Under the pieces are notes generated by a model. It was not told the origin of the DNA. It ran no database searches and was given only the letters and a program-made list of their open reading frames with translations. Source: an uncultured Peptococcaceae bacterium (GTDB lineage: Bacteria > Bacillota > Peptococcia > Peptococcales > Peptococcaceae). Taken from it: DNA of 25,856 nucleotides. Both the position numbers and the translations under genes were made by a program. Positions 1-8,157 of the stretch are shown piece by piece (position 1 is the first letter of the stretch; each line of letters begins with the position of its first letter). The DNA lies in the NCBI GenBank assembly GCA_900552455.1, contig URZX01000029.1, positions 1 to 25,856 of the forward strand, written 5' to 3'.

Positions 1-78
1 AGTGTAGGCTCGATTTTTGTTATTTCGAGTATCTACTCTATGGGGAGCATATCACCATGAGAAGCTGAGCATTTTTCA

Positions 79-1065
79 TTATGGCTTACAATTTCCGCAA
101 GGGCTGTAGCCCTGATCGATGAGCGCCTGGCGCGTCGTCGTGACCTCTTCTGGCGCTTTCATGCTGAGGACACTGCTACAGGACGGATCGTGAAATTTCT
201 TCGAATTGTTGTTGAGCACATAGGTCTGTGGCGTTTCCTCGGCAACCGGCTGCGCACTCGACGCTGCATGTTCAGCAGCCGTTGTCTCCCAGCTTTCGCC
301 GCTGGCGTAATCGATCGTGATCCCCGGCTGCACGTTGTAGGCGTAGACGCAGAAACAAATCCCAGCGCCTGCGTCTTCAACAGAATACCCTTCCATGAGC
401 ACGCCATTTGCCACAAGGTCTGCGCCATTAAAAACCGGCGTGACACGATAAAGCACGTGGCCCGCCGTTTCCTTCACATAGTCGGCGACCATATTTTCAA
501 ATGGCAGCATCCCTTCCATATTGAGATACCGCGTGCCCGTGATGAGATTCTGCGCGTTGGCATTTTCGCCGCTGAGCTGATAGCCGATAAGATGGCAGCG
601 GTTGTAGAGATATTTGCCGTCGACATTGTCGTAGCGCACAGTATGCCAGCCGCTCGGCTGCACCTGACCGATCGAGCCGCGCTCCTCCGTCGGCATCAGA
701 CTCTGCCCTACGCAGGCAAACGCCACGCCGCAGCGCCCGTAACCATCCAGCGGGCTGTAGCTTTCAAAATCATTCGTCGTCAGATCATCCTGGGTGAAAT
801 ACGGCACATTGTCGTGAACGATCGTGAACGCTGAGCCCGTGTAGCTCGGCACCTGCGCCGGATCAAAAACATCCAGCGTCTGCGCAGGGAGAGCTTCCGC
901 TTCGCCACTCGTCGCCGCTGCCTCAGCGCCCGACGCCGACGCTTCCGTTTGCGCACTGACCCCAGCGCCGTCGCTCGCCGTCGTGCTGCTGTCACAGGCT
1001 GTGAGCCCAACGAAGCTCAGACAAAACGCCAGGATCAGCGCCAGAAGTTTCGCTTGTTTTTTCAT
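79..1065 (-). CDS. Lipoprotein DNA/RNA non-specific endonuclease (DNA-entry nuclease type)
   Basis: Predicted cell-surface nuclease of the beta-beta-alpha-metal (NUC1/EndA) family, expected to cut DNA and RNA outside the membrane. Residues 1-24 are a lipoprotein signal ending in the lipobox LTAC, so Cys24 should be lipidated. A Ser/Ala/Glu-rich linker runs to about residue 60. The nuclease core is about 70-260 and holds the motif NRCHLIGYQLSGEN; His158 is the likely general base and Asn173 (in NLITGTRYLN) the likely metal ligand, by analogy with EndA. The C-terminus (about 282-328) is a small Cys/His module of the YVLN...KKFHDPSC...CGNC type, also found on other secreted Bacillota nucleases. 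The start is supported by GGGAGGAC upstream. It overlaps the upstream small gene by ATGA, so the two are probably translationally coupled. 328 aa is normal for the family with this tail. Confidence 0.93.
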   Translation of the reverse strand: MKKQAKLLALILAFCLSFVGLTACDSSTTASDGAGVSAQTEASASGAEAAATSGEAEALPAQTLDVFDPAQVPSYTGSAFTIVHDNVPYFTQDDLTTNDFESYSPLDGYGRCGVAFACVGQSLMPTEERGSIGQVQPSGWHTVRYDNVDGKYLYNRCHLIGYQLSGENANAQNLITGTRYLNMEGMLPFENMVADYVKETAGHVLYRVTPVFNGADLVANGVLMEGYSVEDAGAGICFCVYAYNVQPGITIDYASGESWETTAAEHAASSAQPVAEETPQTYVLNNNSKKFHDPSCSSVLSMKAPEEVTTTRQALIDQGYSPCGNCKP

Positions 1066-1472
1066 CGCGTGTAGTCCTCCCGGGTGATCTTGTCATGGGA
1101 ATATCCCTGAAACTCTCCGCCGCCAGTAAGCCGCCAGCCATCGAGCGACAGATCAAAATGCAGATCCGCAGGATAGCGTCGGTTCCAACGATAGATCGTC
1201 AAACGATCGATGCGCGCAAGCAGCGGCGCCAGCGGCGCATCCTCCACAAAACAGAGCGCGTCATCCGGCGCTGTCGCGAGAAAATCTTCATCAACGCGAA
1301 GCGTCGCCGCGCACGACGCCTCAGAAAAAAGCGCAGCAGATTTTTTGTTCATCCACAGCGGACGACCGTCCGCTAATATACAAATATCTTCAGTCACCAC
1401 ACGATCGCGACTTTGGCGCCGGTGATTGAACGCCATGCCGTTCTGGTCGTCAAGACAGACAATAATATGCAT
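1062..1472 (-). CDS. Small conserved protein paired with the nuclease
   Basis: Soluble 136-residue protein without signal peptide or membrane segment, starting MHIIVCLDDQNGMAFNHRRQ and containing a LWMN motif near residue 40. I recall this N-terminus from small proteins that neighbour DNA-entry nucleases in Bacillota, sometimes mislabelled ribonuclease Z; it has none of the metallo-beta-lactamase histidine motifs of a real RNase Z. Function unknown. It is the first gene of a two-gene unit: its stop codon overlaps the start of the nuclease gene (ATGA). A GGAGA site precedes the ATG, and an extended -10 promoter lies upstream. A role connected with the exported nuclease is inferred only from the pairing. 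Confidence 0.8.
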   Translation of the reverse strand: MHIIVCLDDQNGMAFNHRRQSRDRVVTEDICILADGRPLWMNKKSAALFSEASCAATLRVDEDFLATAPDDALCFVEDAPLAPLLARIDRLTIYRWNRRYPADLHFDLSLDGWRLTGGGEFQGYSHDKITREDYTR

Positions 1473-1504
1473 AAGCTTCTCCTTTCAGACAATACAGTAG
1501 GCCC

Positions 1505-1513
1505 ATTATAGCA
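1505..1513 (-). promoter_or_regulatory. Extended -10 promoter for the nuclease operon
   Basis: Read on the minus strand, TGCTATAAT is a perfect extended -10 element about 35 bases upstream of the small gene's start. No good -35 is seen 17 bases further up, which is usual for extended -10 promoters. It is divergent from the glnA promoter. Confidence 0.6.
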
Positions 1514-1566
1514 TATCCACCGCAGGCGTGCGATGAAATTTAATATTGCGACATTTTTATTATGCA

Positions 1567-1595
1567 TTGACATTCATGAATATTCGGCGCATAAT
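1567..1595 (+). promoter_or_regulatory. Consensus vegetative promoter of glnA
   Basis: TTGACA (1567-1572), a 17-base spacer and CATAAT (1590-1595) make a near-perfect sigma-A type promoter. Transcription should start about 1601-1604, leaving a leader of roughly 90 bases before glnA. The promoter is spanned by an inverted repeat (TATTATGC 1558-1565, GCATAATA 1589-1596) that could be an operator. Confidence 0.75.
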
Positions 1596-1604
1596 ATGAT
1601 CATC

Positions 1605-1650
1605 GAGAGCAAGGGTGTTCCGAAAAGCGCGAACCCTCTTGCTCTTTTTT
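1605..1650 (+). terminator. Leader terminator/attenuator hairpin of glnA
   Basis: GAGCAAGGGTGTTC pairs with GAACCCTCTTGCTC (14 positions, one G-U and one mismatch) around a 10-base loop and is followed by TTTTTT (1645-1650). It looks like an intrinsic terminator but sits between the glnA promoter and glnA, beginning within a few bases of the predicted transcription start. Its likely role is attenuation of glnA, relieved by the ANTAR protein encoded downstream. That role is inferred; the shape and position are seen directly. Confidence 0.7.
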
Positions 1651-1691
1651 CTTTTGTTCCCGCTCATCGATCGCAGTAAAGGAGTCTCACC

Positions 1692-3023
1692 ATGAATAAA
1701 TATTCCAAAGAAGACATCATCCGTCTCGCCGACGAAAACGACGTCGAATTTATCCGCATGCAGTTCACCGATATTTTTGGCCAGATGAAAAACGTTGCCA
1801 TCACCCGCGCACAGCTGGAAAAAGCACTGAACAATCAGATCATGATCGACGGCAGCTCCATCGAAGGCTTCACACGCATCCACGAATCCGACCAGTATCT
1901 GCACCCAGATCTCGACACCTTCGTCATCCTGCCATGGCGACCACAGCATGAGCGCGTCGCCCGACTCATCTGCGACGTCTACAATCCCGACGGCACCCCA
2001 TTCGTCGGCGATCCTCGCCACGTGCTGAAAAACGTTCTCGACAAAGCCGCCAAACTCGGCTACACCTTCAACGTCGGCCCAGAATGCGAATTTTTCCTCT
2101 TCGACACCGACGAACACGGACGCCCAACCACCCAGACCAGCGACGAAGCCGGCTATTTCGATCTCGGCCCTCTCGACCACGGCGAAGGAACACGCCGCGA
2201 GATCTGCATCGCGCTGGAAGCCATGGGCTTTGAGATCGAAGCCAGCCACCACGAAGTCGCCGCCGGCCAGCACGAAATTGATTTCAAATACGCCGACGCC
2301 CTCACCGCCGCCGACAACATCATGACCTTCAAGCTCGCCGTCAAAACCATCGCCCAGCGCAACGGCCTGCACGCCACCTTCATGCCAAAGCCGATCTTCG
2401 GGATGAACGGATCCGGCATGCACACGAATATGTCCCTCTTTAAGGATGGAAAAAATATTTTCTTCGACGAAAACGGCGAGCGCAAACTCTCCCGCGAAGC
2501 CTACAGCTTCATCGCCGGATTGCTCGAGCACGCAAAATCTCTCGTCGCCGTGACCAATCCCCTCGTCAATTCCTACAAGCGACTCGTGCCTGGTTATGAA
2601 GCGCCAGTGTATCTCGCCTGGTCAGCGTCCAACCGCTCCGCGCTCATTCGCATCCCAGCAGCGCGTGGTCAGAGCACCCGCGTCGAGCTCCGCTGTCCAG
2701 ATCCATCCTGCAACCCATATCTGGCGCTCGCCGTCTGCCTGGCAGCCGGACTTGACGGCATCGAACGCGGACTCGTACCACCAGAAGAAGTCACCGAAAA
2801 TATTTTCTCCATGGACGCCAGAACCCGCGCCGACAACGGCATCGACAATCTCCCCGGCACACTCTTCGAAGCGCTGGAGCTCATGAAGCGCGATCCCCTC
2901 ATGGCCGACACCCTCGGACCACACGCTTATGAAAGCTTCCTCGCCGGAAAATACCACGAGTGGGATACCTACCGCACCCAGGTCACCGAATGGGAGATCG
3001 AACAGTACATGGTCCTCTTTTAA
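1692..3023 (+). CDS. glnA: Glutamine synthetase, type I-alpha
   Basis: Makes glutamine from glutamate, ammonia and ATP; the main cytoplasmic ammonia-assimilating enzyme, normally a dodecamer. At 443 residues it matches the Bacillus/Clostridium I-alpha class. Visible signatures are [10 protein letters not shown] near residue 60 (the Arg linked to feedback control in this class), the metal/substrate segment GPECEFFLF, the [12 protein letters not shown] strand, the ATP-site motif [12 protein letters not shown], and NRSALIRIP with [16 protein letters not shown]. The adenylylation loop seen in the beta class (NLYDLP) is replaced by GIDNLP without Tyr, so control by adenylylation is not expected. 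AAAGGAG precedes the ATG. A strong promoter and an attenuator-like hairpin lie upstream, and an ANTAR regulator gene follows after 36 bases, pointing to control by antitermination. Confidence 0.98.
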   Translation: MNKYSKEDIIRLADENDVEFIRMQFTDIFGQMKNVAITRAQLEKALNNQIMIDGSSIEGFTRIHESDQYLHPDLDTFVILPWRPQHERVARLICDVYNPDGTPFVGDPRHVLKNVLDKAAKLGYTFNVGPECEFFLFDTDEHGRPTTQTSDEAGYFDLGPLDHGEGTRREICIALEAMGFEIEASHHEVAAGQHEIDFKYADALTAADNIMTFKLAVKTIAQRNGLHATFMPKPIFGMNGSGMHTNMSLFKDGKNIFFDENGERKLSREAYSFIAGLLEHAKSLVAVTNPLVNSYKRLVPGYEAPVYLAWSASNRSALIRIPAARGQSTRVELRCPDPSCNPYLALAVCLAAGLDGIERGLVPPEEVTENIFSMDARTRADNGIDNLPGTLFEALELMKRDPLMADTLGPHAYESFLAGKYHEWDTYRTQVTEWEIEQYMVLF

Positions 3024-3059
3024 TCATCGATCATCTTCAAAAAAGGGAGTGAGCGAAAA

Positions 3060-3602
3060 ATGATCCGCACCATCGTTGCCCTAAACGACAACGCCCTCGC
3101 AGAAAACATCTCGCAGGCGCTCGTGCACCGCGGCATCGCTGTGCGCTATCGCTGCCACACCGGCGCCGAAGTGCTGCGCGCAGTCCGCGAGATGGACGGC
3201 GGCGTCGTCATCTGCGCAGCAAAACTGCGCGATATCACCGCCGTCGAACTCGCCGATCGGCTGGACGGTCAGGCGCTGCTGCTCGTTCTCGTAAAAAGCA
3301 GCCAACGCGCACTCTGCGACCGGGAAGATCTCTTCACCATGAACGTCCCCGTACGCTCCTCCGAACTCATCGGTGCCGTCACCATGCTTTTGCAGATGGA
3401 CGCCATGCGCGCCGCACGCACCATTCCCAAACGCAGCGACGACGCTCAGAGCGCCATCGCCGAAGCCAAAGCCCAGCTCATCGCCAACCGCGGCATGAGC
3501 GAGCCAGAAGCGCATCACTATCTGCAGCAGCGCAGCATGCAGAGCGGCGTCCCCATGGAAATCGTCGCCCGCGCCCTGCTCGCTGACGACACCAACATTT
3601 GA
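3060..3602 (+). CDS. ANTAR-domain RNA-binding antiterminator (NitR-like)
   Basis: Probable RNA-binding regulator that prevents transcription termination in nitrogen-metabolism leaders. The C-terminus (about 128-176) is a clear ANTAR three-helix domain: AIAEAKAQL, then GMSEPEAHHYLQQRSM, then GVPMEIVARALL. The N-terminal 120 residues have a receiver-like alternation of strands and helices, but the position of the phospho-acceptor Asp is not preserved (VVICAAKL), so sensing is probably not by classical phosphorylation. ANTAR proteins directly behind glnA are known from clostridia (NitR of Clostridium saccharobutylicum) and were proposed to control glnA. GGGAG lies upstream of the start, and a strong terminator ends the operon. 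The target is inferred to be the glnA leader hairpin. Confidence 0.88.
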   Translation: MIRTIVALNDNALAENISQALVHRGIAVRYRCHTGAEVLRAVREMDGGVVICAAKLRDITAVELADRLDGQALLLVLVKSSQRALCDREDLFTMNVPVRSSELIGAVTMLLQMDAMRAARTIPKRSDDAQSAIAEAKAQLIANRGMSEPEAHHYLQQRSMQSGVPMEIVARALLADDTNI

Positions 3603-3681
3603 ACCCCGCAGCGGCGCGTCCCCCTGCTTCATTCACGTCTCCAAAGCCAGCGCCGCTGTTGCTCTATAAACCATTCTTTCC

Positions 3682-3724
3682 AAATGAAAAAGCAAGCCAC
3701 ATCCTCCGGCTTGCTTTTTCATTT
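3682..3724 (+). terminator. Terminator of the glnA operon
   Basis: A perfect 17-base-pair stem (3682-3698 with 3708-3724) around a 9-base loop, with a T-rich 3' arm. It lies about 80 bases after the ANTAR gene and before the next promoter, closing the glnA transcript. Confidence 0.85.
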
Positions 3725-3744
3725 ACACCATTTCGCCCATTCTG

Positions 3745-3753
3745 TGCTACAAT
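3745..3753 (+). promoter_or_regulatory. Extended -10 promoter for the C_GCAxxG_C_C gene
   Basis: TGCTACAAT, an extended -10 element, lies 31 bases before the start codon. Only a poor -35 (TTTACA at 3722-3727, spacing 20) is visible, and it falls inside the preceding terminator. Confidence 0.5.
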
Positions 3754-3784
3754 AAAACAAAGGAACAACAAGGAGTGATCGACA

Positions 3785-4186
3785 ATGGCCACCATTGAAC
3801 AACAGGTCAAGGATTTAAAGAAGGAAAAAGATTACTGCTGCACACAGATCATGTACCAGCTCGCCGGCTTGGACGCGCTAAATCTCGACGATCCCGTCGC
3901 ACAAAAAGCCCTGCGCGGACTCGGCTGGGGCGCGCGCACCCAGCTCACCTGCGGCGCCATCACCGGTGGCGCGATGGTGCTCGCCCTCTACATCGACGAC
4001 AAGGAAAAAATGATCAAAGCCATCCAGGAATACACAAAATGGTTCACCGACACCTTCCACCACACCCTCTGTGGCGACCTACTAGGGTGGAATGTGCAGC
4101 CTGATGGGAGATGCCATGACCAAATTGTGGCACCTTGCGTCCATCATCTGCTCGAACTGCGCGAAAAATATATGAGCGAAAACTGA
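3785..4186 (+). CDS. C_GCAxxG_C_C family redox-type protein
   Basis: Small cytoplasmic Cys-rich protein of the C_GCAxxG_C_C family, found mostly in anaerobes and presumed to act in redox or metal chemistry; no activity is established. The family pattern is clear: Cys18-Cys19 (YCCTQ), the core LTCGAITGGAM with Cys56, Cys96 in TLCGDLLGW, then Cys110 and Cys118 in RCHDQIVAPC. The 133-residue length is typical. No signal peptide or membrane segment. AAGGAG lies 8 bases before the ATG. It is monocistronic, between the glnA terminator and its own terminator, which it shares with the convergent gene at 4240-4779. Confidence 0.9.
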   Translation: MATIEQQVKDLKKEKDYCCTQIMYQLAGLDALNLDDPVAQKALRGLGWGARTQLTCGAITGGAMVLALYIDDKEKMIKAIQEYTKWFTDTFHHTLCGDLLGWNVQPDGRCHDQIVAPCVHHLLELREKYMSEN

Positions 4187-4190
4187 GCAT

Positions 4191-4224
4191 AAAAAAGCTG
4201 CCCGATCATTCGAGCAGCTTTTTT
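4191..4224 (+). terminator. Bidirectional terminator
   Basis: AAAAAAGCTGC (4191-4201) pairs with GCAGCTTTTTT (4214-4224). The hairpin has a T run in either direction, so it can end both the redox-protein transcript and the convergent minus-strand transcript. Confidence 0.85.
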
Positions 4225-4239
4225 CGTACGCTTGGAAAA

Positions 4240-4779
4240 TTATTCTTCTTCGGCGTTCTTGTCATGGATCGCAGCAATGGCTGCGTCTGGATTCGTGACA
4301 TCGTAAATCAATCTGTAACCGCCGACCTTTTCGTCGTAGCCTTCGACAGTGCAGGTGTATTTACCGTCAGCTTCCCAGACTTCCACCGAGTATGCGAAAG
4401 GACGCCCAGCAACAGAGCCTTTTTCACGCCAGCCAGTGATGTATTTATCAAACTGAGAGCTGTGGCCCCACTTGCCATCTGCACAGTACGCATCCAGGAA
4501 TTCCTTCATCCAGCGATTTTCGATCTCAACAGCTGGCCAGGTCGATTTGTCTCTGTTGTCGAAGATTTTTTCTCCGTTCAGGCGGATCTCAAAAACACGG
4601 CCATCCGTTTCGTAGAACATCTTCACATCCACGCCCGTCTCCTGCAGGAACGTGTCCACTGCCTTCAGCTCTCTGGCAGCCGTGAGCTCTTCAAAGGTGT
4701 TCTGAGCATTTGCAATGCTCCAGTTTTTCAGACGTGCCAAACGTTTCAGCGCATCCACCATAGCGTTCTGTTCTATCAT
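4240..4779 (-). CDS. Hypothetical soluble acidic protein
   Basis: I do not recognise this 179-residue protein. It has no signal peptide, membrane helix or familiar motif. The first 50 residues look helical (DALKRLARLKNWSIANAQ, then FEELTAARELKAVDTFLQE); the rest has alternating aromatic and charged strands with WPAVEIENRWMKEFLDAY and KYTCTVEGYDEKVGGYRL, suggesting an alpha+beta fold. Start choice is supported by GGGAGGAA, and a good promoter lies upstream, so it is probably transcribed alone. It faces the redox-protein gene across a shared terminator. Reality as a gene is well supported by this context; its function is open. Confidence 0.8.
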   Translation of the reverse strand: MIEQNAMVDALKRLARLKNWSIANAQNTFEELTAARELKAVDTFLQETGVDVKMFYETDGRVFEIRLNGEKIFDNRDKSTWPAVEIENRWMKEFLDAYCADGKWGHSSQFDKYITGWREKGSVAGRPFAYSVEVWEADGKYTCTVEGYDEKVGGYRLIYDVTNPDAAIAAIHDKNAEEE

Positions 4780-4828
4780 TTTTAATTCCTCCCATCATTA
4801 TGATGACGCTACAAGTCGTTATGCATAT

Positions 4829-4857
4829 AGTATATCGCACCACAGCCCAAAGTACAA
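4829..4857 (-). promoter_or_regulatory. Promoter of the hypothetical gene at 4240-4779
   Basis: On the minus strand, TTGTAC (4857-4852), a 17-base spacer and TATACT (4834-4829) form a good sigma-A type promoter about 50 bases upstream of the start codon. Confidence 0.6.
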
Positions 4858-4928
4858 TCATCTAAAGCAAAATGATGAGATTTTTTGATAATTATTTTAT
4901 CAATAGTTGTATAGTACTATCCCCACCT

Positions 4929-5702
4929 TCATTCAAGATACATTTTGCGCAGTTTCTGCCATTGTTCTTCATCGAAATCAATTCCTCTAACAATATAGTT
5001 TTCAAAAGAACCATATTCTTTTTCTGCCGTATCATAGCTAATTTGCAGATAGTCAACATCCACGCACAGTGCTGCCTTAATTGCTTCCAGCATATTGTTG
5101 TCCATTCCTTGCGCTTTCATCTTTGCGAGCACTTCTTTGTTGGCAGCTTCACGCATCGTGTTGGTTTTTTCGTAATCGGCAAAAATATCTTCTTTTGAGA
5201 TGCCTAAAATTGTCAGGATTACCGCTGCCGTAATGCCAACACGATCTTTTCCTGCAAAGCAATGCCACAAAGTTGCACCTTCCGGCGTATCCAAAAGCAT
5301 CTGCAGCACTTCGCGGATACGTGCACGCACACCCGCATCGGTGATAAAGGATGCGTACAATCCTTTCATCATTGTTTGCATTTCTTCTTTGTTACGTACA
5401 GACTGAAGCTGACTGGAACTGCCTGTCGCCTGAGCATCGTCACCAGCAGGGAAGAAATCCAATGCGTGGTAGCAAGCTCCTGGCACAGCCACATCAGGAT
5501 CCTGTTCAGTTTCAGCCTTCGTACGCAGGTCAGCGATATTGCGCAGCTGATAAACATTCTGCAGCACCTCAACGTCGTGTGCCGTCAATTCAGCCAAGTT
5601 GCCGGAACGCAACAGACGATGCTTGCGCACCTTGCGCCCCTCTGCGCCAACAAGTCCTCCCAGATCTCTAAAATTGTACAGCTTTTCAAATTCATATCCC
5701 AT
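4929..5702 (-). CDS. Tyrosine-protein phosphatase-like protein (LipA/MptpB type)
   Basis: Cytoplasmic phosphatase of the bacterial tyrosine/phosphoinositide-like Cys-phosphatase family. The N-terminus has the family signature YNFRDLGGL, followed by LLRSGNLAELT and IADLRTKAE. The P-loop HCFAGKDRVG holds the nucleophile Cys148 and Arg154 (HCx5R), with Lys152 and Asp153 as in the atypical dual-specificity GKDR subgroup. The 257-residue length is normal. Start supported by AGAGGAGAT. It lies 73 bases downstream of the MFS gene with no clear terminator between them, so co-transcription is possible. Its substrate, whether phosphotyrosine, phospho-Ser/Thr or a phosphorylated small molecule, cannot be told from sequence. 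Confidence 0.9.
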   Translation of the reverse strand: MGYEFEKLYNFRDLGGLVGAEGRKVRKHRLLRSGNLAELTAHDVEVLQNVYQLRNIADLRTKAETEQDPDVAVPGACYHALDFFPAGDDAQATGSSSQLQSVRNKEEMQTMMKGLYASFITDAGVRARIREVLQMLLDTPEGATLWHCFAGKDRVGITAAVILTILGISKEDIFADYEKTNTMREAANKEVLAKMKAQGMDNNMLEAIKAALCVDVDYLQISYDTAEKEYGSFENYIVRGIDFDEEQWQKLRKMYLE

Positions 5703-5775
5703 ACTATCTCCTCTTTTCTATTGAATCGCTTATCAGCTTATCATCGTTTCATCCATTCTGCAGCTATAATCTGCA

Positions 5776-7140
5776 TCAGGCGTTCTTTTTCACCTTTGCC
5801 AAAGTCAGCACGATCGCTGCAACCATCAACAATGTCGACGCGCCAAAAGAAACATGCACGCCAAAAAGAGCACTGCTGCTCTGTGCCACAACAGTATAAA
5901 TCGAAACAAAAATCGCTGTGCCGACAGAGCCGGCAAGCTGCCGAAATGTATTGAACACAGCGTTGGCATGGGTGATGATCTCCCCTCGAAAATCTGACAT
6001 ACTCCAGGTGTTGACCGGCATCTGCACGATATTAATACCAAACAACCGCACAGAATACATTAAGACGATATACCAAGTAGCTGTGTCTTCGTAAAATGTC
6101 ACATAAGAAAAGCTGCCGATCGCCAACAAGACCAACCCGAGCAATATGACGGGCCTGCCACCGTGTTTGTCGAAAACTGCACCGATCCACGGATTGATCA
6201 GGGCAGAGATCACCGCTGCCGGAAGCATGACCATCGCAGACATAAAAACGCTGTAGCCGCGTATCTCCTGTAGATAAATTGGTGTGAGCACGCTGCCAAA
6301 CAAAAGTGCGGCATTTATGAGCATGCCAATAACCAGGCCAACGGCGAATTTCTCATTCTTAACAGTTTCAAACCGCAGCAACGGCGTCTGCAAGCCTTTC
6401 TGCCGCTTCACAAAAAGACAGGTTATAGCTACACCAACAACCAACGGAACATATACATGCATCGAAGTCCAGCCAAAGCTGCCGACGGCGCTGAAACCAT
6501 AGAGCAAACTGCCAAAGCCGATCGTAGAAAGGACCACCGAGGTTTTGTCAAGATCCACGTGATGCGTCTCACCAACATCCGGCATAACAACGGCACAAAC
6601 AAGAATATCCAGCACGATCAAAGGAACCAGTCCCAAAAACACCGTATTCCAACTGAAACGATCGATGATAAAACCTGCCACCGACGGACCAATCGCCGGT
6701 GCGATGCTGAATACCATACCGATCGTGCCCATTGCTTTGCCGCGTCTGTTCGGTGGATACATCATCAGCACCGTCCCTGACAAAAGCGGGGAAAGCACAC
6801 CAAAACTCAGCGCCTGCAATACACGCGCCACGATCAACACTACGAAAGAATGAGCCGCCCCTGCCAAAAAAGTGCCTAGCCCAAAGAGGATCATTGCCAG
6901 CAAATACAACTGCTTCGTCTTAAAGCGCGCCATAAGGTAGGCCGTGCAGGGAATCATGATGCCATTTACCAGCAAAAAAATCGTCGTCAGCCACTGCGCG
7001 GTCGACGCATCAATGGAAAGATCCACCATGATGCTTGGTAGGGCTGGTCCCAGTATGGTTTGGTTGATCGAACCCAGAAAACAGCCTGCTGTCATGAGAT
7101 AGATCGTCATCTTTTGTCTACTTGTAACTTCCTGTGTCAA
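5776..7140 (-). CDS. MFS transporter, DHA2 (drug:H+ antiporter) family
   Basis: Integral membrane proton-coupled exporter, probably for drugs or toxic metabolites. It opens with the DHA2-type segment SINQTILGPALPSIMVDL and TAQWLTTIFLLV, has a motif-A-like loop ARFKTKQ after the second helix, and the antiporter motif C (APAIGPSVAGFI) in helix 5. At 454 residues it fits 12-14 helices. The start used is TTG, with AGAGGA 11 bases upstream; no in-frame ATG or GTG lies between them. The alternative is the ATG ten codons later (MTIYLM), which has a poorer ribosome site. No marR- or tetR-like regulator is adjacent, so the substrate is unknown. The phosphatase-like gene follows. Confidence 0.92.
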   Translation of the reverse strand: MTQEVTSRQKMTIYLMTAGCFLGSINQTILGPALPSIMVDLSIDASTAQWLTTIFLLVNGIMIPCTAYLMARFKTKQLYLLAMILFGLGTFLAGAAHSFVVLIVARVLQALSFGVLSPLLSGTVLMMYPPNRRGKAMGTIGMVFSIAPAIGPSVAGFIIDRFSWNTVFLGLVPLIVLDILVCAVVMPDVGETHHVDLDKTSVVLSTIGFGSLLYGFSAVGSFGWTSMHVYVPLVVGVAITCLFVKRQKGLQTPLLRFETVKNEKFAVGLVIGMLINAALLFGSVLTPIYLQEIRGYSVFMSAMVMLPAAVISALINPWIGAVFDKHGGRPVILLGLVLLAIGSFSYVTFYEDTATWYIVLMYSVRLFGINIVQMPVNTWSMSDFRGEIITHANAVFNTFRQLAGSVGTAIFVSIYTVVAQSSSALFGVHVSFGASTLLMVAAIVLTLAKVKKNA

Positions 7141-7224
7141 AACAATTCACATCCTCTTCATTTTCTGCCTATATACAGATACATTCCCCCTTTTATTTGC
7201 AAACAACCTCATCACGCATCATTC

Positions 7225-8145
7225 TTAGCCAATTTGCCATTGAGAAGCATAATAACCGATCATGTCTCGGAGAGCATCCGCATCTGCTTTTTCTCGCAGG
7301 ATGCCAAAGGCCGCCTCGTTGACCACTGCCGGCAAAGCACAAATGTTATCAACAATTGCCCAGTACTCCTCGTCCATCCACTCTTCCAACTGACACAGGA
7401 ATTTCTTGCGCTCCTCGGCAACATTTGGCATTTGATCATAATAAAACGTCTGGCTGATGATCGGCGTGCAGAACTGCTTCTGACACATCAGCGCGTTGCG
7501 GCGTTTATACGCCTCGCTTTCAAAAGCATTACAGTAATAGCGCACCTTGCCGCCGGGCGCACGATGTGCAAAGCCATAAAACGTACGCTTCGTATCCTTT
7601 TTGATTACGACATCGTCTGCCATCTGCAAATAGCGATCCTCTATCCAAGCATGAAAATCTTCATAAGCCGTTAGCGTCAGTTTTTTCTGCTGGAAAGCCG
7701 TCATTGCAATGCCTTCTGCCAGCTCCAGAATCTTATGATCAAAGCAGGCGATCATTGCATGCTGCAGTTTTTGAAGAATCGGCAACGCCGTATCGTTGTG
7801 CGGTGTTGCTGCCAGTTCGTTGAAATTTTCCATGAACAGCTTCGGATACTGTTCCTGCATGCGCTGCGCCAATTGGAGCTTGCTGATATTAGCATACTCT
7901 TCCTGCAGCCCAGAAGGCACGAGCACACGGTTCAGCCATTCTACGATCGGACTGGTGCACACTCCTTCCAAAAGGCGCATTTGGGCAAACCGTCTGACCT
8001 CGACAAGCTGATCACCAATATGATAATAGCGCTCGCCATCGCGCAAAAAGCAGCAACCATAAACAATGAATTCTTGCTCAAATTTACCCAACTCTGCCCA
8101 TTTGGCAATATCCTGACTCACTTTTAAATCTCGAAATGCAACCAT
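7225..8145 (-). CDS. Hypothetical protein, third gene of the zinc-ribbon/ABC ATPase unit
   Basis: I do not recognise this 306-residue soluble protein. It lacks a signal peptide, membrane segments or nucleotide-binding motifs. It is rich in aromatic and acidic residues, with helical stretches and scattered cysteines (YGCCF near residue 30, KVRYYCN near 200, LMCQKQFC near 220). Its ribosome site AAGGAGGT overlaps the stop codon of the ABC ATPase gene only 12 bases upstream, so the two are tightly coupled. A role as partner or effector of the ATPase is inferred from operon structure only. No terminator separates it clearly from the downstream MFS gene. Confidence 0.8.
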   Translation of the reverse strand: MVAFRDLKVSQDIAKWAELGKFEQEFIVYGCCFLRDGERYYHIGDQLVEVRRFAQMRLLEGVCTSPIVEWLNRVLVPSGLQEEYANISKLQLAQRMQEQYPKLFMENFNELAATPHNDTALPILQKLQHAMIACFDHKILELAEGIAMTAFQQKKLTLTAYEDFHAWIEDRYLQMADDVVIKKDTKRTFYGFAHRAPGGKVRYYCNAFESEAYKRRNALMCQKQFCTPIISQTFYYDQMPNVAEERKKFLCQLEEWMDEEYWAIVDNICALPAVVNEAAFGILREKADADALRDMIGYYASQWQIG

Positions 8146-8157
8146 ACGTCCACCTCC

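Noticed and set aside
1..78. Possible terminator or gene end at the left edge
   Set aside because: Only a 5-base dyad (CTCGA/TCGAG) is visible and no open frame with a ribosome site; nothing supported in this stretch.
1560..2531. 323-residue minus-strand open frame opposite glnA
   Set aside because: Shadow of the GC-biased third codon positions of glnA; no plausible ribosome site, odd composition, and glnA is certain.
4885..4903. TTGATAA/TTATCAA hairpin after the phosphatase gene
   Set aside because: Short AT-only stem without a following T run on the minus strand; not convincing as a terminator.
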